A stretch of 64,000 nucleotides of DNA from Streptomyces acidiscabies (GTDB lineage: Bacteria > Actinomycetota > Actinomycetes > Streptomycetales > Streptomycetaceae), in NCBI RefSeq assembly GCF_020010905.1, contig NZ_JAGJBY010000002.1, positions 558,001 to 622,000 of the forward strand. The letters are read 5' to 3'. Position 1 is the first letter of the stretch. Each line of letters starts with the position of its first letter. Shown piece after piece: positions 41,389 through 51,700 of this stretch. The position numbers were made by a program, and so were the translations under genes. A model generated the notes under the pieces. It saw only the letters and a program-made list of their open reading frames with translations. It did not search any database and was not told the DNA's origin.

Positions 41389-44300
41389 CTACACGTCCGG
41401 CCCCAGTGCCCCCGCGTCGATCGCCCCCGCCACTGCCCCGTACCCCGCCGCCGTGAGGTTCACATGGTCCCCGGCGTCCGCCTCGGGGCTCAGGCTCAGC
41501 GGGGGCGGGTCCGCCGGGCTCGTCGTGTCCGGGACCGCCACGGCCGCTTCCGTGTCGGCGTAGCTCACCGTGGGCGTGTTCGCGTCGAACTGGTCCGTGA
41601 TCCAGGTGTTGGCGCCGACCCGGCTCGCGTCGGCCGCTGCCGTGCAGGGGGCGTAGCCGGTGCACGGGATGAGGGTGGTGAAGACGACCTTGACGCCCCA
41701 GCCTCTGAGCTGCGTGCGCAGTAGGTCGTACGCGGCTTCGAGGCCGGTCTCGTCGGTGCCGGAGACGAGGTCCTGGAGCCCCTCGTCGACGACGACCGTG
41801 GAGAGGCCGGGCAGGTCGAGGACGTCCCGGTCGAGGCGGGTGAGGACGGCCGGGCCGCCCTGCCCGGCGAGGTCGGTCGCGAGCCGGTTGGCCTCGATGC
41901 CGGTGCCGACGACACCGTACGAAGGACCGGTGAGCGCGTCGGAGAGGCGCGGTGCGCCGAGGACGGCCTTGGTGGCGGCGTCGAAGGGGCTGACGAGGTT
42001 GTCGCCGAGGACCGCCACGGTCGGCCGGTTCCCGTCGGCGACGACGTCGATGCCGGTGACGACGTCCGTGAACGAACCCCAGGTGGTCCCCGTCCCGCTG
42101 AACGCGGTCGTCGCCGTGTCGGCGGTGTGGTCGCCGGAGCCGACGGCGCTGACGTACATGGTGGTCCCGGCGGCCCAGCTGTGCTGGACGAGATAGGGCG
42201 TGTCGTTCACCAGGTGCAGGCTGACCATGACGCGCTTGCCGGGCGTGGCCGCGTAACTCACCGGGTCGCTGTAGACCTCGCCGCCGACCGGGATCGTCAC
42301 CGCCCTGCCGCCGCCGAAGGTGAGGTCGGCCGGCGTCGCGGTGGGGGCCGCGCCGGAGGACTGGGTGGCGAGGGTGGTGTGGTCGATGGTCAGCGGGCTG
42401 CGGCCGAGCGCGTTGGACAGCCGGACGCGGATGCTCGACCCGGCGATGCTCGGCGCGGCGGTGACGCGGAACGTCTGGTCCTTGTAGTCGGTGGTCTCGT
42501 AGTTGAACGCCCCTTCGTTCGGCGCGCTCCACGCCCCCGTCCAGTGCGCGCCGCCCGGCGCGGCCGTCGTGTCGCGGACCGCCATGCCGAAGATGTGCAG
42601 CCCCGGCACGTCGACGCGGGCCGTGTCGGTGAGGTCGGGCAGGGTGACCGAGCTGAGCGCGGCGCCCGCCTTGAGGGGGACGGCGAAGGCGTAGACGTTC
42701 GTGGAGCGGGTCTCCTGCGTGCCGTCGGCGTGGTTGCGGTGGGGCAGGGTGAGCGCCGCCAGGGACGGGGAGCCGTACACCCAGTCCGGGACCGTCAGGT
42801 GGTACTGCTGCGCGGCGGAGCCGTCGGCATAGGTGACCGTGCCGAACGGGCCGCCCGCGCGGCAGTCCTCGTACTGCCCGTTGCCGAGCGTGCACTCGGT
42901 CCCGCCGACCGAGGTGCCGTCGGGCACGGCGGGGCTGGTGACGTCGGCGTCGGCGCGCTGCGAGGAGACGAACCCGTACGTCGAAGACGCGAGGAACACC
43001 AACGCCCGCCCGCTGCCGCTCAGTTGGACGGTCTGGTTCGCCGCGAGGACGTTGTCGCCGCCCGCCGCGCCGAAGGAGGGCAGCGTGAACGTGGCGCCGT
43101 CCACGGTGACCTTGCCGCCGGGCTGCCAGCCGGCCGCCTTGAGGTCCTGGAGGGAGAAGGTCGCGCCGTTGCCGTCCGCGTCGCCGGCCGCGCGGTGGGC
43201 GTCGTCGGTGACGGCGGTGTTGTCGAAGGCCGCCTGGAGGCTCGGGTACGTCGTACCGGCGTGGCCGAGGGCGGTGAACTGGTACTGCTGCTGCGCCGAT
43301 ACGTTCCCGGCCGCGTCGACCGCGTACACGTACAGGGTGTGGGTGCCGGGGGCGGGCGGGGTGACGGTGACGGTCGCCTTATTGCCGGAGGCGGTGACGG
43401 TCTGGGCCGCCGGGGTGTTCGAGGTCGGCGGGCTGACGTCGAGGCGGTAGAGGAACTTGGCCGCGCTGTCGGTGCTGAGGGTGAAGCGGCCCGCCGTGCC
43501 CGCCGCCGTCGTACCCGCCGCGTCCTCGATGTAGAGGTTGTCGGCGCTGGTGACGGCCGGAGGGGCCGGGGCGGTGAGGTCGACGGTGAAGTGGCAGGTG
43601 GAGGAGGGGGAGCTGGTGTCCTTGCCGTCGCTCGCGGTGACGTTCCAGTTGACGACGTCCCCGCTCCTGAGGCCGCTCATGAACGTGGACGACAGCTGCT
43701 TCGGCGCGTTCGTGCCGCTCGCGACCGTCGCGCTGGCCGTCGTGGTCGCGCTGCCGCTGCCGACCCAGTACGTGTACGTCGCCGCGAGGGCGTCCTTGTC
43801 GCCGTCGCTCACCACGGAGTTGAGGGTCGGCGGGGTCGTCGCGAGGGTCTTGCCGATCACCGGGTACGGCGCCGTCGTGCCGCAACCCGCCGAGTGCGTA
43901 CCGAACTTGGCGGCGAGGGCGCTCGGCTTGGTCGGGACGTGGTTGTACTCGACGGACATCGAGGGGTTGTTGGCGAACCGCTTGAAGTAGTTGCCGTCGC
44001 CGCTGCCCTCCTGGCTGTTCACCAGCGCGAAGGTCCAGCTCGACGCCTTCGCGGCGGCCAGCCTGGCGATCGTCGAGGTGACGGAGAAGCCGCCCGAGGG
44101 TTCGCTGGAGCAGGCGGGGCCGAAGCTCTTGGCTCCCAAGTAGGTGGACAGGGCGGGCCTGTTGGACCAGGTCGTGCCGGAGCCGATCGCGCCCGTGAGG
44201 TACAGCTTCACGTCGGAGGAGAGGCTGCAGCTCGCCGAGTAGTTCTCCTTGGCGTCGACGGTCGCGGCGACGATGTGGGTGCCCCAGGCCGCCGAGGGGA

Positions 44301-45492
44301 TCGCGAGCTGGAAGTACGAGCGCTCGACGCCGATGCAGCCCGACCAGCTGTTGTAGCCGACGCCGGGGTCGCCGTACTGGGTGGAGTCGTAGTTCTTCGC
44401 GGAGGGGCAGCCCTGCTGGGTCTCGATGTAGTGCTGCTTGGCGCCGGAGGCGTAGTGCGGGTTCCAGGTGGGGTCGATGTAGACCGGGTAGCGGGTGGAG
44501 GCGCCGGTGAGGAGGGTCCGGTCGGGGGTGAGGGAGAGGGTGGAGCCGGTGACGTCGTCGGTGACGTGGGCGGTGCGGGCGCCGGGGGCGGGGCCGGTGG
44601 TCGTGGTGGCCGAGGCGGCTGTGGTGGTCGTGGTGGCCGTGCCCGAGTCGCTCGTCTCCGCGAGGAGTTGAGGTTTCACCGAGTTCGTGGCTGTGCTCGT
44701 CGTCGAGTCCCACATCAGGGGCTGCGGCGCGCTGAACATCACCTGGCCGTTCGGCGTGGCCGCCTGGAGGTTGTCGTGGCCGTCGTCGGTGACGGTCAGA
44801 CCCGTTGTGTGCGTGGCGAGTTGGAGCTTCGTCAGGGCGGGGTTCGCGGCGGCGGTCGCCGTCTTGACGACGATCAGCTCCGAGAAGCCGCCGGTCGTGT
44901 CCGCCGTGAGTCTCAGGTCGACGTCCTGGAGGACGTCCGGGTAGGTGATCGTCGGGCCCGAGACCGTGGGCGCGGGGAGTGACGTCGGCCAGGAGAAGGC
45001 GAGTTGGGACTTCCCGGCGGTCATCGTGACGAGCGGGCCGGTGCCGCCGCCGGAGAAGGTGAGCGGCTCGGCGGAGGCGGCGGGGCTGTAGCCGCCGGCG
45101 TCGGCGCGGAGGGTGGCGTCGACCGGGACCCAGGTGCCGTTCTGCCGGACGCGGGCCGGCAGCAGGCTGCCGGTCCAGGTGACCGTGCCCGACGGGTTGG
45201 CCTGCGCGGTGGAGGTCTCGGTGGTGAGCGCGTCGACGGTGACGGGGCTGCCGCTCGCGGACGCCTTCGCCTGGGCGGTGGCCAGCGCGGATTCCTGGGC
45301 CGGCGTCAACCCCGAGTCGTCGGGCTGGAGTTGGGTGCCCGCAGGGCCGTCGGGGCGGGTGGCGGTGAGTGGCGGGGCCGGGACTCCGGGCGAGGGGGCG
45401 GCGCTGTCGGCCGTGGCGGGGGCGGCTGTCAGGCCCACCGCGATCAGGGGTGCGAGAAGCGCCAGGGTCACGGCTCTTCGTATCTCGGGCAT
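41389..45492 (-). CDS. large secreted protein with SGNH-like pseudo-hydrolase C-terminus
   Basis: A 1367-residue exported protein; the ATG at 45492 has GGGGGGA upstream and gives a signal peptide ending near ATADSAAP. Residues about 100-330 form a beta-rich region; about 370-560 resemble a DNRLRE-like domain (YIDPTWNPHY, SYFQLAIPSAAWG, WTFALVNSQEGSGDGNYFKRF). Residues 560-820 hold Ig/FnIII-like repeats. The last 230 follow secreted SGNH hydrolases (GIEANRL, RLDRDVLDLPGL, AGDHVNLTAAGY), but the GDS serine is Asn1165 (LGDNL) and the block III Asn is Gln1240; Asp1342-His1343 remain. It is divergent from the RHS toxin gene, suggesting a joint surface role. Confidence 0.75.
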   Translation of the reverse strand: MPEIRRAVTLALLAPLIAVGLTAAPATADSAAPSPGVPAPPLTATRPDGPAGTQLQPDDSGLTPAQESALATAQAKASASGSPVTVDALTTETSTAQANPSGTVTWTGSLLPARVRQNGTWVPVDATLRADAGGYSPAASAEPLTFSGGGTGPLVTMTAGKSQLAFSWPTSLPAPTVSGPTITYPDVLQDVDLRLTADTTGGFSELIVVKTATAAANPALTKLQLATHTTGLTVTDDGHDNLQAATPNGQVMFSAPQPLMWDSTTSTATNSVKPQLLAETSDSGTATTTTTAASATTTTGPAPGARTAHVTDDVTGSTLSLTPDRTLLTGASTRYPVYIDPTWNPHYASGAKQHYIETQQGCPSAKNYDSTQYGDPGVGYNSWSGCIGVERSYFQLAIPSAAWGTHIVAATVDAKENYSASCSLSSDVKLYLTGAIGSGTTWSNRPALSTYLGAKSFGPACSSEPSGGFSVTSTIARLAAAKASSWTFALVNSQEGSGDGNYFKRFANNPSMSVEYNHVPTKPSALAAKFGTHSAGCGTTAPYPVIGKTLATTPPTLNSVVSDGDKDALAATYTYWVGSGSATTTASATVASGTNAPKQLSSTFMSGLRSGDVVNWNVTASDGKDTSSPSSTCHFTVDLTAPAPPAVTSADNLYIEDAAGTTAAGTAGRFTLSTDSAAKFLYRLDVSPPTSNTPAAQTVTASGNKATVTVTPPAPGTHTLYVYAVDAAGNVSAQQQYQFTALGHAGTTYPSLQAAFDNTAVTDDAHRAAGDADGNGATFSLQDLKAAGWQPGGKVTVDGATFTLPSFGAAGGDNVLAANQTVQLSGSGRALVFLASSTYGFVSSQRADADVTSPAVPDGTSVGGTECTLGNGQYEDCRAGGPFGTVTYADGSAAQQYHLTVPDWVYGSPSLAALTLPHRNHADGTQETRSTNVYAFAVPLKAGAALSSVTLPDLTDTARVDVPGLHIFGMAVRDTTAAPGGAHWTGAWSAPNEGAFNYETTDYKDQTFRVTAAPSIAGSSIRVRLSNALGRSPLTIDHTTLATQSSGAAPTATPADLTFGGGRAVTIPVGGEVYSDPVSYAATPGKRVMVSLHLVNDTPYLVQHSWAAGTTMYVSAVGSGDHTADTATTAFSGTGTTWGSFTDVVTGIDVVADGNRPTVAVLGDNLVSPFDAATKAVLGAPRLSDALTGPSYGVVGTGIEANRLATDLAGQGGPAVLTRLDRDVLDLPGLSTVVVDEGLQDLVSGTDETGLEAAYDLLRTQLRGWGVKVVFTTLIPCTGYAPCTAAADASRVGANTWITDQFDANTPTVSYADTEAAVAVPDTTSPADPPPLSLSPEADAGDHVNLTAAGYGAVAGAIDAGALGPDV

Positions 45493-45718
45493 GCGGATTT
45501 CCCCCCGGCCGGGCGAGTGCGTCTGATGCGCACACCCTAGGGAGAAGCCTTTTCTCATTTCGGGCGATAAGGGGCGGATTGCTGTCGCATTCCTGATCCT
45601 TTGAGTGCGCTTTGAGCTCTTTGGCATATGCACGCAGTCTCTTTATTCGTTCCTTAACCTCCCCATCTGCGGTGTCGGTTAGCTTCACGGGGCCTTCACT
45701 AGGGGATGGGGATATCAG

Positions 45719-48700
45719 GTGACTCGCGGCACGCGATTGGTTCGAAATTTCGGAAGAATTGGCAGACGCAGATCCACGGCCCGGATCTGGCTGATTCTCA
45801 CGACGACACTCGCCCTGCTCCTCTCCCTCTCCGCCACCCAGACCGCGCTCGCGGCGGCCACCCCCGCCCCCGGTCACCTGGTGAAGCCCCAGAAGGACCG
45901 CTCGGTCCCGGTCACCCCCGTCCACGGACACGCCGTCCCCGCGACCCGCATGCCGTCCTGGAACCCGAAGACCGCCTGGCCGGCGGCCGGAGCCGCCGAC
46001 ACCACCCTCGCCGCGAAGTCCCGCGCCGGCCGCCTCCCCGTCACCGTCACCCCCACGGGCCCGCACCACGCCCCCGCCACGACGAAGCTCCACATCTCCC
46101 TTCCCGGCCGGCAGGCGGCCCAGAAGCTGAACCTGCCCGGCGTCCTGCTCACCGTCCAGCCCAGGAGCGCCACCCCCGGCGGCAGCGCCCAAGTCGCCCT
46201 GGACTACGCAGCGTTCAAGGACGCGTACGGCGGCGACTGGGCCACCCGCCTGCGCCTCGTCCAGCTCCCCGCCTGCGCCCTGACCACCCCGGCCGCCCCC
46301 CGCTGCCGCACCCGCACCCCGCTGCCCTCGGCCAACGACGCGCGCCACGAGCAGGTCACCGCGACCGTCCAGGTCCCCCGCACGACCGTGTCCCCCATGG
46401 TGCTCGCGGCCGTCGCCGCGGCGACGGGCGGCGGCGGAAGCTACGCGGCCACCTCCCTCGCCCCCTCCGGGCAGTGGTCGGCCGGCGGCTCCAGCGGCGC
46501 GTTCAGCTACTCGTACCCCGTCCCCGTCCCGGACGTCCCCGGCAGCCTCGCCCCGAGCGTCTCCCTCGACTACAGCTCCCAGGCCGTGGACGGACGGACC
46601 TCCTCCACCAACGCCCAAGCCTCCTGGATCGGCGACGGCTGGGACTACGCGCCCGGCTTCGTCGAGCGCGGCTACGCCTCCTGCGCCGACGACACCGCGA
46701 ACGGCAGCCCGAAGACCTCCGACGAGTGCTGGTCGGACGACGCCGACTCGCTCACCCTGTCCCTCAACGGCTCCTCCAACACCCTCGTCCACGACGACGC
46801 CACCGGCACCTGGCGCCCGCAGGACGACAACGGCGAGAAGATCCAGGTCAAGACGGACACCGTCAACGGCGACAACGACAACGAGTACTTCGTCGTCACC
46901 ACCGCCGACGGCACCCAGTACTACTTCGGCCTCAACCGCCTCCCCGGCTGGACCACCGGCGCCGCCACCACCAACTCGGTGTTCACCGCCCCCGTCTACG
47001 GCAACGACACCGGCGAACCCTGCCACGCCGCGACCTTCGCCGCCTCCTGGTGCCAGCAGGGCTACCGCTGGAACCTCGACTACACGGTCGACCCGCACGG
47101 CAACGCCATCAGCTACTGGTACACGCCGGAGACCGGCTACTACGGCCGCGACAACGCGACCACCCCCACGCCCTACACGCGCTCCGGCTCCCTCGCGAAG
47201 ATCCAGTACGGCCAGCTCGCCGGGAAGGTCTACGACACGGCGTCACCGGCCGCCGCCCAGGTCCTCTTCGACACCGCCGAGCGCTGCCTGCCCGACGCGA
47301 ACTTCGACTGCGCGACCGCCAAGATGACGTCCGCCAACGCCACCCACTGGCCGGACGTCCCCGTCGACCAGGTCTGCCCGTCCACCGGCACCTGCGACAA
47401 CCACGGCCCCGCGTTCTTCAGCAGCCGCCGCCTCACCGGCATCCGCACCCAGACGCTCGTCGGCACCGCCTACTCCGACGTCGACGCCTGGACGCTCGCC
47501 CACACCTTCCCGGCCACCGGGGACACCACGACCCCGGCCCTGTGGCTGTCGTCCATCACCCGCACCGGCAAGGACGGCGGCAGCCTCGCCCTGCCGCCCA
47601 TCACGTTCACCGGACAGGCCCTCGCCAACCGGGTCGACGGACTCGACGGCTACCAGCCGATCACCCGCTACCGGATCACCAAGGTCACCACCGAGTCCGG
47701 CGGCACCACCACCGTCAACTACACGGGCCCCCAGTGCCACCGCACCGGCACCCCCGTCCTGCCGTCGGCCGCCGACACCAACACCCTGCGCTGCTACCCC
47801 CAGTACTGGACCCCGCCGGGCCAGACCTCGCCGCAGCTCGACTGGTTCAACAAGTTCGTCGTCACCTCCGTCACCGAGCAGGACCAGACCGGCGGCGGCC
47901 TGCCCGTCCAGACCACCTACAGCTACCTCGGCGACCCCGCCTGGCACTACAACGACGACCCGCTCACCCAGGCCAAGTACCGCACCTGGAACCAGTGGCG
48001 CGGCTACGGGAAGGTCGAGTCCCGCACCGGGACCTCACCCGGCACGCTCACCCTCTCCCGGCAGACCTACTTCCGGGGCATGGACGGCGACAAGACGTCC
48101 ACCGGCACCCGCTCCGTCACCCTCGACGCCGCGATCGGCGCCGACTCCCAGAAGGACTCCGACTGGCTGACCGGCCAGGTCTTCGAGACCCAGTCGTACG
48201 ACGGCGACGGCGGCGCGCTCCTGTCCGACGGCGTCACCGACCCCTGGACCTCGGCGGCGACGGCCACCCAGTCCCGTACGAAGACCGGGCTCGACCCGCT
48301 CGTCGCGCGCCGCACCAACATGCAGCGCGCCCGCAGCGTCAGCACCAAGGCCGACGGCACCAAGCAGACCACCGAGATCGACTACACCCTCGACCCCGCG
48401 ACCGGCCTGCCCACGTCGGTCGACGACCAGGGCGACACCTCGACCACGGCCGACGACACCTGCACCCGCACCTGGTACGCCAAGGACTCCGCCGGCGCGA
48501 CCCTGCCCGCGCCCCGCCGGGTCCAGGAGGTCTCCGTCTCCTGCGCGGCCACCCCCACCTACCCGAAGAACCTGGTCAGCGACGACCTCACCTTCTTCGA
48601 CGGCTCCACGGACAACACCGCGCCGCCCACCAAGGGCGACGTGACGATGGTCCAGAAGGCCGACTCGGTCGCCGCCGACGGCACCCCGCACTACATCACC

Positions 48701-51700
48701 GCCCTGAAGACCGGATACGACTCCTACGGCCGCGAACACACCGAGACCGACGGGGACGGCCGTACCACCACCACCGACTTCACCCCGGCGAGCGGCGCCT
48801 CACCCACCTCCGTCAAGATCACCCGCCCCCAGGTCACCGGCCAGACGGCCGCCTTCACCACCACCTCCACGCTCGACCCGGCACGCGGCACCGACCTCAG
48901 GACGACGGACGCCGCCGGGTACGCGACCAACAGCACCTACGACCCGCTGGGCCGCCTCACCGCCGTATGGAACCCGGGGTTCGCCACCACCGCGAACCCC
49001 AACACCAAGTACGCCTACGACCTGAACCCGGGCGCCCCCTCGACGGTCACCACCCAGAGCCTCCAGGACGACAACACCTACCGGACGTCGATCTCCCTCT
49101 ACGACGCGCTGCTGCGTCCGCGCGAGACGCAGACGGCGACCGTGGACGGCGGCCGGGTCATCACCGACACGGTGTACGACTCCCACGGCTGGGCGGTCAG
49201 CGCGTCGGCCCCGTACTACAACACCGGCGCGCCCTCCGGGACGCTCGTGGACGCCGCCGACAACCAGACGCCGTCCCAGACCGGCACGGTCTACGACGGC
49301 GCGGGCCGGGCCACGGCCTCCATCGCCTACCACTTCGCCACTGAGACCTGGCGCACCACGACCGCCTACCCCGGCTCGGACCGGGTGGACGTCACACCCC
49401 CCGCAGGTACTACCCCGACGACGACCTACACGGACGCGCGAGGCCGCCTGTCCAAGCTCCTGCGCTACCACGGGACTACCCCCACAGGGGTAGCGGACAC
49501 CGTCACCTATACGTATGACGCGGCGGGCAACCAGACCGGTCAGGACGACGGCCAGGGCCACGTCTGGAGCAGCGGCTACGACCTCCTCGGCCGCCGCACC
49601 ACCCAGACCGACCCCGACACGGGCACCTCGACCTCGGCGTACGACAACGCGGGCCAGCTCCTGTCCACCACGGACGCCCGGCACAAGACGATCGGCTACC
49701 AGTACGACGAACTGGGCCGCAAGAAGGCCGAGTTCGACCTCACCGGCGGCGCCGACCCGACCACCGCGAACGAGCTGGCCTCCTGGACGTACGACACCCT
49801 CAAGAAGGACCGGCCCACCTCCTCCACCCGCTACGCCGGCGGCACCTCCGGCGCGGCGTACACGAAGAAGGTCCTCGGCTACGACAGCCACGGCTGGGTC
49901 CAGGGCACCCAACTGGTGATCCCCTCGACGGAGGGCGCGCTCGCCGGGAACTACACGACGTCCAACCACTACAAGCTCACGGGCACCCTTTCGGAGTACT
50001 CCGAAGGTCTCCCGACGACGGTCACCCTTCCGGGGGAGACCGTCGGCTACACCTACGACAAGTACGGGCGCCCCATCGATGTCGAGGGTGACATCAACGG
50101 CTGGGCGTACGTCAGCGATCTGAAGTACACCGAGTTCGACGAACCCTCCCAGTTCACCTACGGGACCGACGGCAACTTCACCCAGCAGACCCTGGCGTAC
50201 GACGACCAGACCCACCGCCTGACCGGCTCCACCCTCACCACCAAGTCCGGCGCGGCGATCTCCGACCAGACGAAGTACGCCTACCAGCCCTCCGGCAACA
50301 TCACGAAGATCACCGACAAGCTGGAGACCGGCGCCACCGACACCCAGTGCTACTCCTACGACTGGGCGCAGCGCCTCAGCGCGGCCTGGACGGCGAAGGA
50401 CGACTGCGCGGGGGCGCCCGGCGCGGCCACGGTGGGCGGGCCCTCGCCGTACTGGCAGAGCTGGACCTACGACGGGACCGGTGCCCGGCTCACCCAGACC
50501 GACCACGACGCGACCGGCTCCTCGGACACGACGGCGACCTACACGCCGTTCGCGGCCGGCCAGGGCCCCGCGCACGCGGTCTCCCAGGTCACGCGGACCG
50601 GCCCGACGGACTCGACGGTCAACACGTACGGGTACGACGCCGCCGGCAACGCCACCACCCGCACGACCCGCGCCGGCACCGACACCCTCACGTACGACGA
50701 CGAGGGCGACCTCTCCGAGCTGTCCTCGACCGGAACGGCCGCCGACACGACCTACCAGTACGACGCCGACGGCACCCTCCTGCTGCGCCGGAGCCCCGAC
50801 GCGACGACCCTCTACGCCGGCGACGAGGAACTCACCCTCAAGAAGGGCGCCACCAGCGCCGACGGGATCCGGTACATCTCCATCGCCGGGGAGACGGTCG
50901 CCACGCACTCCTCCGACGGCCACTTCACATACCTGATCCCCGACCACCAGGGCACCGGCACACTCGCCGTCGACTCGCAGACCCAGGCCGTCACCCGGCG
51001 TCAGTACAAGCCCTTCGGGGAGGCCCGGGACCAGACCGGGGCGTGGGTCGGGCAGCGTGGGTTCGTCGGGGGTGTGCAGGACGACAACACGGGGCTGACG
51101 AATCTGGGGGCGCGGGAGTACGACCCGTCCATCGGGCGGTTCCTGAGTCCTGACCCGGTGCTGGACAGTGGGGCGCCGCAGAGCTGGAACGCGTACGACT
51201 ACGCGGCCGACTCCCCGGTGACGCTGTCCGACCCGTCCGGGCTGTGTCCCGCTGACCTGTGCGGTATCGGGTACCCCATCGGGGGTACGGGGACCGGCCC
51301 GAACAACCCGGTCCGCTACATCACCGACGGTCCCGTCGACCCGGGTGGCCCCAACCACGCCACCTGCCACCACGGACGCTGCTCCGACGGGCACGCCTAC
51401 GGGGCCAGCGGCGGGAACATCAGCAAGAAGACGTACGACCCGCAGGCCGAGGCGCGTGCGGTCGCCCGCGCGAAATCCACCGCGAACGCTGCCGCAGCCG
51501 CCGCCAAGAAGCAGGTCACCGGCCTCAAACACCAGCTCCTCAACCTCGTCGCCGACGTCCTCGGCGTCACCGACGCCTACAACTGCTTCACCAAGGGCGA
51601 CGTCATGGGCTGCCTCAACACAGCCCTCACCGCCGTCCCCTGGGGCAAAGCGTTCAAGGCCATCAAGGTCGGCGTCGAAGCCTTCAAGATCTGGCGCCAG

